A stretch of 57,147 bases of DNA, from positions 2,194-59,340 of the forward strand of contig PYJC01000178.1 of the NCBI GenBank assembly GCA_003635255.1. Direction: 5' to 3'. The stretch is from Candidatus Poribacteria bacterium (GTDB lineage Bacteria > Poribacteria > WGA-4E > WGA-3G). Shown piece by piece: positions 7,146-16,574 of this stretch (position 1 is the first letter of the stretch; each line of letters starts with the position of its first letter). Below the pieces are notes generated by a model, which was not told the origin of the DNA, ran no database searches, and worked only from the letters and a program-made list of their open reading frames with translations. The position numbers and the translations under genes were made by a program.

Positions 7146-9605
7146 TTATTGAAGTACATTTTCCTTACCCGGTGTAGTTTGGACCTGTTTAAGTTCACCA
7201 CTACCGTTCGGCCATCTGCCGAGTGCAACATCCTTCTCCTGTTTTTCAAACGTCACTGTATCAAGCACTTGGTTGCCACGTGTATCGGTATCAACGAGCA
7301 TTACTGTTTCACCGTTACGGGACAACTTGAAGTTGGCATGCAGTCCGACTTCGGCTTTGCCATCTTCATCCAGCCATACAAGGAGGTACCCGTGTGCCGG
7401 AATCGTCGTGTTCTTTGGAAATGCCCATTTTTTCAGATTGTCCATCTTATCTGTGAGATACATTCCAGAGAGACTTACCACGTCGTTGGTGAGGTTGTGC
7501 AGCTCAAGCCAATCTTCGTGTTGTCCTTGTGGATCGGTAAGACTTTTGGTATTAGCTGCCATCAGTTCGTTAATGACGACGGGACTCTCTTTCGCAACGG
7601 GAGCACCTACTCGGTAATGCGATGCACCCTGCTCCGCGCGTGCTGGTGAAAAAACAGTCGTGCCGTGTGTTTTCACAGCGTTAGCCTCAACGTAATAGTA
7701 AACTGTTGTGCTGGCAGAGAAAGCCGGAATCTGTCCGACATAACTCTCCCCTTTCTTCATCATCATCACCTGATTAAAAACGGCATACCGATCATCACTA
7801 TAATACAAGAAAACCGAATCAGCTGCAACCGATTTATCCAGTGTTGCTTTGACTGAAACAGGTTGATTCGCTATGGGAGCGGTTTTCGATTCGATTTCAA
7901 TGGAGACAATCTGTGGGGTTGGTTTGCTAAGTTCTGGATGACTATTCAGATGCTCACGGCGTAGGTTCACAAAGCGCTTGAGGTCCCCAGGAACACCGGT
8001 CGCGAATTCTTCGTACCCATAAAGCTTCTTATCGTCTTGCTGAACTTCTGTATCAATGAGTGCTTGGTATTCTTTGATAATTGGTTCCAACACTTCCCAA
8101 GCGAGCCATTCATCCATAACGGTTCGGACATGGGCAAGATAGCGTGCTCGCCACTCGGGGTTTGAAAGCAATCTTTTAATAAGTGGACGTGCAGCATTGC
8201 TTTCATGAGCGACAGGAGATACCATTCCATTTTCTAAATCGCCCCATGACCAGCCGCCGGGACCGCCACCGCCAGGTCCGCCGCGCCCCTCTCTCCCAAA
8301 TCTGAGGCTTTCGTTGTTGTCGTGTGGTATCAGATGGAATCGACCGTTAACATCTTGATATAACGTGTAATCACCACCTTTGTGGATGTAACCATCGTCG
8401 TCCATAAAGACATTTGAAACGGCGAGCTGCCATAGCACTTGGTCGATATTAAGCAGGGATGGCAAGTTTTCTATAAGTTCAGCATCAGGAGTTGTTTCGT
8501 CGAGCATTTTACAGAGGGCGATGAGATCTGTCCAAGGGTCCTCAACATTGTTGGTTTTGAGTTGATACGTTTCTTGGTATGTTGTCGGATCGTCTCCTGC
8601 ATAAGTGAGTGCTCCCCCTCTGCCGGGCCCTATTTTCCAACGCACACCGCCTCTCGTGCCAAACCACTCAGCGAGAAAATCTTTGTTGTATTGTTGGAGG
8701 TTGATATAGACACCCCAGTTTTCACCGTTGATAACAAGCTTTACAAGATTCGTTTTCATTGCTGGCATGAAGTCTCGTGAAATCTGGTTGTAGAGTACTT
8801 CACGCAGGAAGGAAGCATCGACGTGTCCATTGAGCAAATTGAGCGTCTTGTACCCGTAGAGGCGTTGTCCGTCTTCACCATAGTCAACAGCGATATTGAA
8901 GGACTTTTTCTCTGACCTGACCGTAAAATAGGAAGAGGTGCCTCGAAAGTGGACACCGACATCAGAGTAAACCTTCCCGTCTACAATCAACTCTGCGGGA
9001 ACTTCAATATCAGTGCGGTAAAACGCACTCATCTGTTCATACCAGTTGTCGTGGTGGAACCTGAGGTAGATTGTCCGAAGCGTATGCGCGTCGTAGAGTG
9101 AAGGTGAACCTCCCGGTGCAGAAGTGAGGCTTGTCTGCACATCGCTCTGCACACCATCATGTAAGTTTTCTTCCGGCATGAGAGACGCCTTCCCACCGCC
9201 ACGCATCTGCAGTACGGCATCTCTTTCGGCACCGGTTAATTTTCCATTCTTATCCTGATCGAATTGATCAACCAATTTTTCTGGCGGTCGGGGTCCACCG
9301 CGTCCACCGCGTCCACCGCCAAATGGAGGCGGACCGCCAAAACCGCCATCAGGGGGACTGTTACGTTGCATCTTCTCAATGTCTTCACGACTGAATTTAT
9401 CGCCGGTGAATGCCTCTAACCCTGTAACGCGAAGCATGAGTTCATCTTCTTCAGCACTCAGTTTGCCATCACCATTGAGATCAAACCGTTTCTGTTCGTC
9501 CGTGAGTTTTGGCGATTCCTTGTTATCTTGGGCATTTACGGACACTAACATCGTCCAACCCATAATTATTAACGCAATAAATGTTATTGATTTAAAATGT
9601 TTCAT
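7146..9605 (-). CDS. Secreted CotH kinase family protein with EF-hands and lamin-tail domain
   Basis: Large exported protein (819 residues; signal peptide about 1-25, VSVNA). Two EF-hand calcium loops (DLNGDGKLSAEE near residue 43 and DQDKNGKLTGAE near 116) flank a Gly/Arg/Pro-rich linker. The CotH kinase domain spans about 170-560, with FRGTSS, KSFNIAVDY and a catalytic-type HDNNESLRFG. A lamin-tail domain follows at about 680-800 (INELMAANTKS...DWLELHNLTND). CotH proteins are atypical protein kinases of spore coat and secreted proteins. GAAAGGAGG precedes the ATG. The gene lies 69 bp downstream of the DUF4956 gene, a common partner of CotH. Confidence 0.87.
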   Translation of the reverse strand: MKHFKSITFIALIIMGWTMLVSVNAQDNKESPKLTDEQKRFDLNGDGKLSAEEDELMLRVTGLEAFTGDKFSREDIEKMQRNSPPDGGFGGPPPFGGGRGGRGGPRPPEKLVDQFDQDKNGKLTGAERDAVLQMRGGGKASLMPEENLHDGVQSDVQTSLTSAPGGSPSLYDAHTLRTIYLRFHHDNWYEQMSAFYRTDIEVPAELIVDGKVYSDVGVHFRGTSSYFTVRSEKKSFNIAVDYGEDGQRLYGYKTLNLLNGHVDASFLREVLYNQISRDFMPAMKTNLVKLVINGENWGVYINLQQYNKDFLAEWFGTRGGVRWKIGPGRGGALTYAGDDPTTYQETYQLKTNNVEDPWTDLIALCKMLDETTPDAELIENLPSLLNIDQVLWQLAVSNVFMDDDGYIHKGGDYTLYQDVNGRFHLIPHDNNESLRFGREGRGGPGGGGPGGWSWGDLENGMVSPVAHESNAARPLIKRLLSNPEWRARYLAHVRTVMDEWLAWEVLEPIIKEYQALIDTEVQQDDKKLYGYEEFATGVPGDLKRFVNLRREHLNSHPELSKPTPQIVSIEIESKTAPIANQPVSVKATLDKSVAADSVFLYYSDDRYAVFNQVMMMKKGESYVGQIPAFSASTTVYYYVEANAVKTHGTTVFSPARAEQGASHYRVGAPVAKESPVVINELMAANTKSLTDPQGQHEDWLELHNLTNDVVSLSGMYLTDKMDNLKKWAFPKNTTIPAHGYLLVWLDEDGKAEVGLHANFKLSRNGETVMLVDTDTRGNQVLDTVTFEKQEKDVALGRWPNGSGELKQVQTTPGKENVLQ

Positions 9606-9674
9606 TTTATCCTCCTTTCAGTTTTAGACTTGTCTGATCAAGATAAGTTCGCATTTTCTCCGCTTTTTTGGGTC

Positions 9675-10334
9675 TTACTCTTTATCCATTTTGACCTCTG
9701 TAACATTCTCAACCCTTGAGAGTTCGTTAAAAAAGGCGAGCCATCCGTGTGGATTTGCCAATCTAACTCGAAATGTGAGTTCAACCTGTTGGGATTTCTT
9801 GATCCGCTTTTCAATTAAGCGTTCATAAACCAAGTGCTTGTCGAAAGTAGGTTGATAAACAGTTTCCAAGTTCTGATCAGGTGGCAGACAGAATTCTAAA
9901 CTAAATTCGTTATTATTCCCGAAACGTTGATGCCAGTGGTAGATGCCGAGGATAATGATGCCGATGAGAAAAGTCGCCAAGATTGCGACAGACGGATTCC
10001 CCGCCCCTACTGCCATACCGACAGCCAATGCATAGAAAACGAAGCCGATGTCGCGGGGATCTTGGATAGCAGTCCGAAACCGGATGATAGACAGTGCACC
10101 GACTAAACTAAACGCCCGCGCGATACTATCACCTATAATCACCATCACGACTGAAATCAGCATACAGAGGATGATGAGTGTGTCGGTAAACGACTTTTGT
10201 GGGACCTTGGTGTGGGTCCACTGGTAGATGTTAACGATAAAAATACTCAGCGCAAACGAAAGCAGTAACCGAAGTGCGTCAGTCCCAAGTGCTATGAGCG
10301 GTGGTAGGGTTAAAAAATCGGACAATATATTCAT
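9675..10334 (-). CDS. DUF4956 domain-containing membrane protein
   Basis: Integral membrane protein of 219 residues with about four hydrophobic helices in the first 130 residues. It carries the family signature GDSIARAFSLVGALSIIRFR followed by QDPRDIGFVFYALAVGMAVG. The C-terminal 80 residues are soluble. DUF4956 proteins are commonly encoded beside CotH kinases and VTC-type polyphosphate polymerases; here the CotH gene follows at 69 bp but no VTC gene is present. A role in polyphosphate or cell-surface metabolism is inferred from that association only. The Shine-Dalgarno sequence is weak. Confidence 0.85.
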   Translation of the reverse strand: MNILSDFLTLPPLIALGTDALRLLLSFALSIFIVNIYQWTHTKVPQKSFTDTLIILCMLISVVMVIIGDSIARAFSLVGALSIIRFRTAIQDPRDIGFVFYALAVGMAVGAGNPSVAILATFLIGIIILGIYHWHQRFGNNNEFSLEFCLPPDQNLETVYQPTFDKHLVYERLIEKRIKKSQQVELTFRVRLANPHGWLAFFNELSRVENVTEVKMDKE

Positions 10335-10466
10335 TCCAGTTTGTCAATTAGAGATTTGTATAGTAGTCTACCACAATTAGACAAACTTGTGTGCAAATTG
10401 TTTCAAAATAGTGTATAGGACTTACCCAAAAAGCAGTAATTCCGGAATTTTTAACCCCCTTAGAAG

Positions 10467-10501
10467 AAACACCCCAGCAAAAACACCCCCTTATCAGGGG
10501 G
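10467..10501. repeat. Dispersed repeat with GC hairpin
   Basis: AAACACCCCAGCAAAAAC at 10467-10484 recurs with one change at 28093-28110. It is followed here by a CCCCCT/AGGGGG hairpin (10486-10501). It lies in the 223-bp gap between the DUF4956 gene and the iron permease gene, where it might act as terminator for the permease transcript, although no T-tract follows. Confidence 0.35.
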
Positions 10502-10557
10502 ACTTTAAGAGGAGATGCGTAAGTTTTAGTGTGTTGTGACAATTTTTGCGCCGATTC

Positions 10558-12144
10558 TCAGGTTCGCGCTTCGTGGCGCGTTAAAACCGCAATGAATATC
10601 CCAGAAAAAAATAGAATCGCAAGCGCATAAGGTGCTGCTTCAGCGAACATCGCTTCTGTCGTGTAACTCCAAACATTGAGTGCAAGCGTTTCATATCCGG
10701 CGGGGGATAACAGAAAAGTGAGAGGGAGTTCCTTCATTGTTGCAAGGAAAACCAGTGCGGTGGCAGTAAACATACCGCGCATGAGGATTGGAAAGAGCGT
10801 TCTGAAAAATGCCTGTATCCGTGAATATCCAAGTGAACGAGCTGCTTCTTCTAAATTCGGGGAGGCTTGGTAGAGCGAACTTCGGACGGGTCCGATCGCT
10901 TCTGCCAGGAAATGTAACGTACACGCGTAAATTAGCACAGGTAACGTTTTATAGATGAAAGCGGCAGTGTTTAGGAGGAAAAAGATAAGGGATAGCGCGA
11001 AAGCGAGGGGTGGTATCGCGTAAACGACGTAACCGATCCGCGCTAACGCGTTTGAGATGCGTGATGGGTATCGAACACTTATGTAAGCGAATGGTATCGC
11101 GAGCAACGCGCACAAAACACCCGTTGGTATTGCCATTGACAGCGAACCGATCAGTGCTGCCCAAAGGCCCTCCAGAGCGGACATATTTAACCCCCTGAAC
11201 ATCCAAAGCATGACAGCACTGGCGGGTACACCTACAGTTATAAAGGTGAGCAGACTGAGATAGGTGTAAGCTGGGAAACGCCACGCACCCAGTTGCGTTT
11301 CTGGCGATTGGCGAGAGGGACCACGACCCGTCCGGTGAAACGTCACATTATTTAGGAGTTTCGCCTCAAGATAGAGCAGACAACCGGTAAAAGCGAGCAG
11401 CATCAACGCGAGCCATGCCGCATAAATATGCTCAAAGGAGAGCATATATTCTGTGTAAAGTGCGTAACTAAAGGTCTCGTAACGCATCAATGACACAACG
11501 CCAAAGTCTCCAAGCACGTGTAAACTAATGAGGAGGCCACTGGCATAAAAGGCAGGGCGGAGTTGCGGAAGGACGACGGAAAAGAAGGTCTCATAAGGCT
11601 TATAGCCGAGGCTGCGAGCAGATTCTTCAAGACTCGGATCGAGTCCTAACAAGGCGGTGCGTAGGTTTAAAAAGAGGTAGGGGCTTGTATAAGCACTGAG
11701 TGCGAGGAGCGCGCCTGGGTAACCACTGAGGCGCGGGATGCTCGTGCCAAATAGCTGCGCGACAATACCGGTATTTCCACCGAGTGCTAATAGGGCATAC
11801 GCCATTACATAGCCTGGGATGGCAAGTGGTAACGCGCATAGGACCGTGAAGAAACGTCTACCTCTTAATTGCATCCGGGTTGTTAACCATGCCGCGGGTG
11901 TTACTAACAGTAGATCAAGGGCGAGTACGCCTGCAGTCAGCAGTAGTGTATTCAGGAAAAGTCTCGCGTTGCGCCAGCGGAAGACAATTTGCACAAGGGC
12001 AGTACCTTCCGCTGAAAACGCTTTGGCAAGTAGATAGACCAACGGGATGAGCCCGCCGATGCCGACCATGACAATGGGAATGATTGCCACGCCAGCAGAG
12101 ATAGAGAAATAACGGTGTGTTCTGACTGTTTCTGACTTTAGCAT
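10558..12144 (-). CDS. Ferric iron ABC transporter permease (FbpB/AfuB type)
   Basis: Inner-membrane permease of 528 residues with two fused BPD_transp_1 domains, the arrangement of ferric-iron (FbpB, SfuB) and thiamine (ThiP) transporters. About twelve hydrophobic helices are visible. Each half has the EAA loop that contacts the ATPase (EESARSLGYKPYETFFSVVLP near residue 190 and EEAARSLGYSRIQAFFRTLFP near 455). It lies 43 bp downstream of the ferric-binding protein gene on the same strand, so substrate assignment is good. No ATP-binding subunit (FbpC) is encoded in the cluster, so one must be supplied from elsewhere. Confidence 0.88.
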   Translation of the reverse strand: MLKSETVRTHRYFSISAGVAIIPIVMVGIGGLIPLVYLLAKAFSAEGTALVQIVFRWRNARLFLNTLLLTAGVLALDLLLVTPAAWLTTRMQLRGRRFFTVLCALPLAIPGYVMAYALLALGGNTGIVAQLFGTSIPRLSGYPGALLALSAYTSPYLFLNLRTALLGLDPSLEESARSLGYKPYETFFSVVLPQLRPAFYASGLLISLHVLGDFGVVSLMRYETFSYALYTEYMLSFEHIYAAWLALMLLAFTGCLLYLEAKLLNNVTFHRTGRGPSRQSPETQLGAWRFPAYTYLSLLTFITVGVPASAVMLWMFRGLNMSALEGLWAALIGSLSMAIPTGVLCALLAIPFAYISVRYPSRISNALARIGYVVYAIPPLAFALSLIFFLLNTAAFIYKTLPVLIYACTLHFLAEAIGPVRSSLYQASPNLEEAARSLGYSRIQAFFRTLFPILMRGMFTATALVFLATMKELPLTFLLSPAGYETLALNVWSYTTEAMFAEAAPYALAILFFSGIFIAVLTRHEART

Positions 12145-12187
12145 CCAGTTTTCGGGGTTTCAGTCTCCGGAATGAGGTCTCGCACTT

Positions 12188-13198
12188 CTATAGGATTTCA
12201 ACGCGCCGCAGCAAACTAACTGTACCGTCAAGATCGTCCATCTCATTGAGGTTGAATGTTGGCGCGAGTTGGAGCAGCTCAGATAACGGCACCAGATTCG
12301 CGTTTGGGATTACACCTTCAATGACAGGATATTCAAAAACGTCGCTGGTAAAGTATTGCTGTGCTTTGGCGGATAGTAGAAAATCTACAAACTTCAGGGC
12401 AGCGTCCTTGTTTTTGCTACTTTTCAACAGTCCGATACCGGCAACATTGACGAGATTTCCGGGATCATTTGCTTTAAAAAAGGTTTGTGCAGCGGGGAAC
12501 TTGGAATTCCCTTTTTTGAAACGGAGCAGGTAGTAGTGATTTGGCAAACCGAGATCGATTTCGCCTGCAGCGAGTGCCTCTATGATAGGCGTATTTTTGG
12601 CGTATTTTTTCACATCGTTTGCTTTCATGCCGCGTAGCCATTCTTCCGTTTTTTCTTCACCTACTTGCACACGTAGGGCGGTGACAAACGCTTGAAAGGA
12701 AGCATTCGTTGGTGCCCAACCGACTCTGCCTTTCCACATGGGTTGTGTTAAATCGAATATGCTTTTCGGAAGTTCTTCTGCTTTGACGCGTTCTGGAGAA
12801 TATGCGAGGACCCGTGCCCTGCCACTTGTCGCTACCCAGAAACCGTCGGCATCGCGGAAACTTGCCGGAACTTTAGACAATATAGATTCCGGTAACTTGT
12901 CAAACATCGCCTTTTTGCTTACAGCACCGAGTGCCCCAGCATCTTGTGCCCAAAAGAGTGCCGCAGGACTTTTGTCGCCCTCTGTCAGAAGTGTGGCGGC
13001 TAATTGTGTTGTATTGGCGTAACTCACCTTCACTTCAATGCCGGTCTCTTTTTCAAACTGCTTGATAATCGGTTCAACGAGACTCTTGCTGCGCCCAGAA
13101 TAGACAGTCAGCGTTTCGGCGTGAACCGTCCCCATGAGGGTAAATAAAATCAGAATGGGTAGCACATAATTAAACAGACGCGATCGATTGTTAAACAT
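12188..13198 (-). CDS. Ferric iron ABC transporter substrate-binding protein (FbpA/FutA type)
   Basis: Periplasmic-type binding protein of 336 residues with a signal peptide (about 1-27, VHAETL). The start of the mature chain, LTVYSGRSKSLVEPIIKQFEKETGI, is typical of the FbpA/FutA/IdiA family, and the paired tyrosines that coordinate Fe(III) are at 222-223 in NHYYLLRF. It delivers ferric ion to the downstream permease. The ATG follows AAGGAGAT. Upstream, 118 bp away on the same strand, is a multicopper oxidase that could supply Fe(III) by oxidising Fe(II); that link is inference. Confidence 0.9.
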   Translation of the reverse strand: MFNNRSRLFNYVLPILILFTLMGTVHAETLTVYSGRSKSLVEPIIKQFEKETGIEVKVSYANTTQLAATLLTEGDKSPAALFWAQDAGALGAVSKKAMFDKLPESILSKVPASFRDADGFWVATSGRARVLAYSPERVKAEELPKSIFDLTQPMWKGRVGWAPTNASFQAFVTALRVQVGEEKTEEWLRGMKANDVKKYAKNTPIIEALAAGEIDLGLPNHYYLLRFKKGNSKFPAAQTFFKANDPGNLVNVAGIGLLKSSKNKDAALKFVDFLLSAKAQQYFTSDVFEYPVIEGVIPNANLVPLSELLQLAPTFNLNEMDDLDGTVSLLRRVEIL

Positions 13199-13316
13199 TG
13201 TATCTCCTTCGATTAAATTAAGCGTGTGTACACGGGATTAAAACTGGTATAAATTTTGTCAAATAGGGCAGGAAAAAGTTCGGCGTTATTGCACAGACGC
13301 ACAGTTTGCTGTTCTG

Positions 13317-14462
13317 TCAATGTTTTGGAACGACTCGCCAGCGTGTATTCATACCCGCTGTAATATGGTCAGCGACATGGCAGTGATAGAGCCAGTTGCC
13401 GGGTGTTTTGGCTATCATATCTACGGTAACCATGGTCCCGGGAAGTAGTTCTACAACATCCGTGCGTTTGCCAGCGTTTAGCACAGTCTGGCCGTGCCAG
13501 TGTGCGGTGTGCATATCGACTTCAGTGCCCAACCCGATAAGATACCAACGTACCCTGTCGTGCTGTTGGACTTCCAATCCTTGTAAGTTACCAAAGATCA
13601 GTCCGTTAATAGCGTGCTTAAGGTTTCCTTCTTCGGCTTCCTCAGGCGATTCATAAGCCTCGCTTTGTCCGCTTTCGACGATTTTTCGGTCATTTTCGTT
13701 GAAGATGAGGAACAACGTCGTGAACGCTTTGTCAATATCTTTAGGGCGCGGATCATCCGGTGCGCGTTCCATCCCCTTTTTGGTGACGACAACGGTTCCG
13801 ATTAAGCCATCATAGACTTCAGTAACAGCATCAACGTGTGAGTGATAAATCCAAACGATAGACGACGGATCGTTCGGACCAGGTGCAGCATCGCTATCTG
13901 CTTCCCAGTGGTAGGTGAACATGCTTCCCGGTTTAACAGCACCCCCGGATCCTTTCATGTCCGCACCTTCGTTGTCTTCATCGTATTGTAACCCGTGAAC
14001 GTGAATACTGAGCGGCTTATCGGCGCGATTGAGAAAATGCACCTTCACGCTATCGCCCTCAACGGCGTGCAGTTGAGGACCGAGGATCCCCATCCATGTT
14101 GGTTGTTCAACTTTTGTTGTGTAGGTGTCATCAGTATATTGAAAATAGCGATATTTTTCATACACAAGTGCTTTGCCCCAAACATCCAACCCCATCTCTG
14201 GTCTGATGAGATTTTTTCCGCTCGGTGCGTAGTTCCACTCAACTTTCTCGGCGGCGATCCAGTATTCCCGTGTTGCGGCTTCAGCGGAGCCAGTGGAGAC
14301 GTACAGCAGCGCACTGATGAAGGTAAGGAAGAGGAGGTGTGTAAATCGCGAGTTTCTTGTATCGGAGAAGGGTAGTAATCTGACATTGCCTTCTGTTGTT
14401 AAGTCTAAATTCGTGATATTGAGACTCATTTTCAAAACGAACGACTTTAAAGCAGATCTCAT
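13317..14462 (-). CDS. Ceruloplasmin/hephaestin-like multicopper oxidase
   Basis: Exported cupredoxin protein of 381 residues; the signal segment is at about 41-62 (LLFLTFISALLY...GSAEAA). Two cupredoxin domains hold the four copper motifs: HVHG (154-157), HSH (207-209), HWH (321-323) and HCHVADH (360-366), with the axial Met at 371. These cover the trinuclear cluster and a type 1 site. Segments such as YHSHVDAVTEVYDGLIGTVV and WLYHCHVADHITAGM look strikingly like ceruloplasmin and hephaestin ferroxidases. With the ferric transporter genes behind it, ferroxidase activity is a reasonable inference; laccase or nitrite-reductase-like activity remains possible. A full-consensus promoter lies just upstream. 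Confidence 0.85.
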   Translation of the reverse strand: MRSALKSFVLKMSLNITNLDLTTEGNVRLLPFSDTRNSRFTHLLFLTFISALLYVSTGSAEAATREYWIAAEKVEWNYAPSGKNLIRPEMGLDVWGKALVYEKYRYFQYTDDTYTTKVEQPTWMGILGPQLHAVEGDSVKVHFLNRADKPLSIHVHGLQYDEDNEGADMKGSGGAVKPGSMFTYHWEADSDAAPGPNDPSSIVWIYHSHVDAVTEVYDGLIGTVVVTKKGMERAPDDPRPKDIDKAFTTLFLIFNENDRKIVESGQSEAYESPEEAEEGNLKHAINGLIFGNLQGLEVQQHDRVRWYLIGLGTEVDMHTAHWHGQTVLNAGKRTDVVELLPGTMVTVDMIAKTPGNWLYHCHVADHITAGMNTRWRVVPKH

Positions 14463-14498
14463 AAAATACTAAACCTCAACGTGTCAAATTTGCATTCA

Positions 14499-14527
14499 AT
14501 TATACCACGAAAAACAGGGCGTGTCAA
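14499..14527 (-). promoter_or_regulatory. Consensus sigma-70 promoter of the oxidase/iron transporter cluster
   Basis: On the minus strand TTGACA (14522-14527) is separated by exactly 17 bases from TATAAT (14499-14504), a six-of-six match to both hexamers. Transcription would begin about 30 bases before the oxidase start codon. The 9-mer TTTGACACG occurs twice here, once overlapping the -35 and once about 40 bases downstream, and could be a regulator site. No Fur box was recognised. Confidence 0.8.
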
Positions 14528-14578
14528 AAAAATCTGAGTTATGTAAATTAAACGTTCGTTTTTGTGTTTAACTTGGAT

Positions 14579-15433
14579 TCAGTCTATCTGTGGATCTAAT
14601 GCGTCTCGGAGTGCATCGCCGAGGAGATTGAAACCTAAGACAATCAAGAAAATAGCAACACCTGGAGCGGTAACGGCTAAAGGGGCGCGACGGATGAGGT
14701 CTCGGTTTTCGTTGAGCATCGCGCCCCATTCGGGTTCGCCGATTTCTGCGCCGAGTCCCAAGAAACTGAGGCCTGCTGCATCTAAAATGGCTGCGCCGAT
14801 CCCTAAGGTCGCTTGGACGATCAAGGGCGCGATGCAATTCGGGAGAACGGTGGTAAGAAGAATACGACTGTTACTCGCACCGATCGCTTTCGCGGCGGTG
14901 ACATAGTCTAATTCTCGGACTTTGAGAACTGCAGCGCGCAAAATTCGGGCGTATTGCGGAATATAGACAATTGACACGGCGATAATCGCATTTGTGAGAC
15001 TCTGTCCCAGAATCGTCACGATAACCATCGCGAGGAGGATACTCGGCATCGCAAGCATCATATCCATCACGCGCATAATCAGGTTGTCAAGTTTTCCACC
15101 GTAATAGCCAGCGATTGCACCGAAGAGTGTACCGAACCCGACAGAAAAGGTCATCGCGATCAGTCCAACCTTTAGCGAAATACGAGTGCCGTAGACAATC
15201 CTACTGAATATATCGCGTCCCACTTTATCGGTCCCAAGATAGTGCGAAGCGGATCCACCTTGGAGACGTTCAACGATGTTCGCTTGTCTCGGATCGTGTG
15301 TCGCAATAAGCGGCGCAAAAATAGCGACAACAACAAAGAATAGGATAATTGATGCCCCAATAGTAGCAGAACGGTGTTTTAAAAGTTTCCGAAAGATATG
15401 TTGTTGACTCCTGACGGGTGTTGGCGTACTCAT
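14579..15433 (-). CDS. Dpp/Opp-type ABC transporter permease (DppC)
   Basis: Permease of 284 residues of the DppC/OppC family: an N-terminal cytoplasmic stretch (HIFRKLLKHRSATIG), one helix (residues 22-44), a periplasmic loop with HYLGTDKVGRDIFSRIVYG, then five further helices with the EAA-type loop (AKAIGASNSRILLTTVLPN). The frame is open up to 15601, but those codons overlap the upstream permease in another phase; the ATG at 15433 overlaps the DppB stop as ATGA and gives the family's normal length. It forms the heterodimeric channel with DppB. No binding protein or ATPases are encoded nearby, so the substrate (peptide, nickel or other) is open. Confidence 0.9.
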   Translation of the reverse strand: MSTPTPVRSQQHIFRKLLKHRSATIGASIILFFVVVAIFAPLIATHDPRQANIVERLQGGSASHYLGTDKVGRDIFSRIVYGTRISLKVGLIAMTFSVGFGTLFGAIAGYYGGKLDNLIMRVMDMMLAMPSILLAMVIVTILGQSLTNAIIAVSIVYIPQYARILRAAVLKVRELDYVTAAKAIGASNSRILLTTVLPNCIAPLIVQATLGIGAAILDAAGLSFLGLGAEIGEPEWGAMLNENRDLIRRAPLAVTAPGVAIFLIVLGFNLLGDALRDALDPQID

Positions 15434-16452
15434 TTGGTTTCGTCTCCCACTCGGATACGCGGATCGAAGTAAGCATATAACAGGTCTACGATAAGATTGA
15501 CGAACATAAAGACAGTTGCGACGAAAAGCACACCGCCTTGGACTGCGCGGATGTCGCGAGCCTCGACCGCGGCACGCAGCCATGAACCGAGTCCGGGCCA
15601 AGAGAAGATATGCTCAGTTAAAATCGCGCCCCCCAATAGATAGCCGAATTCTAAGCCAATAACCGTTAAAACAGGCACCATACTATTTTTCATGGCGTGT
15701 TTGCTGATAACTTTCCACCGCGGTAAACCTTTTGCATAAGCCGTCGTAATATACGGCTGATTTAGCACCTCAAGTAGGCTGGAGCGGGTCATCCGAGCAA
15801 TAATCGCTAACGGGATGGTGCCTAATGTAATCGCGGGGAGAATCAGGTGTGCAACGGCACTTCGGAAGGCGGTAAAGTTTCCTGCCAGAAGCGTATCAAT
15901 CAGGTAAAAGCCGGTGCGTGCTTGAATGTCTAAGTCCAAGATGGTATCCAACCGGCCACTGCTTGGTAATATTGGGAGAAAATAAGAAAAAAGCAGGATG
16001 AGCATCAGTCCCAGCCAAAAGATCGGCATAGAGATTCCGGCGAGGGATACCGACATGGAAAAATAGTCCAAGAATTTTCCGCGGGAGATCGCGGCAATAA
16101 CACCCGCAGCAATACCGAACAGCATCGAGAATGCCATCGCTGCGAGGGTTAATTCAGCCGTTGCTGGGAAATAGCGTCTGATTTCCTCGACCACGGGTTG
16201 TTTCGTTTTAAAGGAGCGTCCGAAGTCGAGATGCGCGGCATCCCATAGGAATTTGGCGTATTGGTAATACAGCGGTTTATCAAGTCCCATCTCCTGTCGA
16301 AGTTCAGTAAGTGCTTTCTCAGTGGCGCGTTCTCCCAAAATAGCGACAGCGGCATCGCCGGGGATGAGATGCACCATCAGAAAAACAAGGAGCGACACCG
16401 CTAAAAGGGATAAACCGATTGAAAGAAAACGCTGGAGGAGATAAGAAAGCAA
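15430..16452 (-). CDS. Dpp/Opp-type ABC transporter permease (DppB)
   Basis: Permease of 340 residues of the DppB/OppB family. The hallmark N-terminus (LLQRFLSIGLSLLAVSLLVF, then HLIPGD), the QYAKFLW...LDFGRSF region and the EAA loop (AYAKGLPRWKVISKHAMKNS) are present, and the C-terminus ends YAYFDPRIRV as usual. The start is a TTG preceded by GAAGG; it is chosen because the family begins at this point and no ATG is close by. The gene is translationally coupled to DppC through a 4-base overlap. It lacks the ATPase and binding-protein genes normally found in a dpp operon. Confidence 0.9.
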   Translation of the reverse strand: MLSYLLQRFLSIGLSLLAVSLLVFLMVHLIPGDAAVAILGERATEKALTELRQEMGLDKPLYYQYAKFLWDAAHLDFGRSFKTKQPVVEEIRRYFPATAELTLAAMAFSMLFGIAAGVIAAISRGKFLDYFSMSVSLAGISMPIFWLGLMLILLFSYFLPILPSSGRLDTILDLDIQARTGFYLIDTLLAGNFTAFRSAVAHLILPAITLGTIPLAIIARMTRSSLLEVLNQPYITTAYAKGLPRWKVISKHAMKNSMVPVLTVIGLEFGYLLGGAILTEHIFSWPGLGSWLRAAVEARDIRAVQGGVLFVATVFMFVNLIVDLLYAYFDPRIRVGDETK

Positions 16453-16574
16453 AAGTAGACCTTCTGTGCCTGAAGTGTAGCGGCACGCATTCCAACATTA
16501 GCGTAAGCGTGTTAGCATACGCTGGCGAGAGTTATACTTAAGGCGACAAGACACGTGTACGACACTCGTAAAAC

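Noticed and set aside
15434..15601. N-terminal extension of the DppC permease
   Set aside because: Arg-rich translation overlapping the DppB gene in another phase; the ATG at 15433 gives the usual family start and an ATGA overlap.
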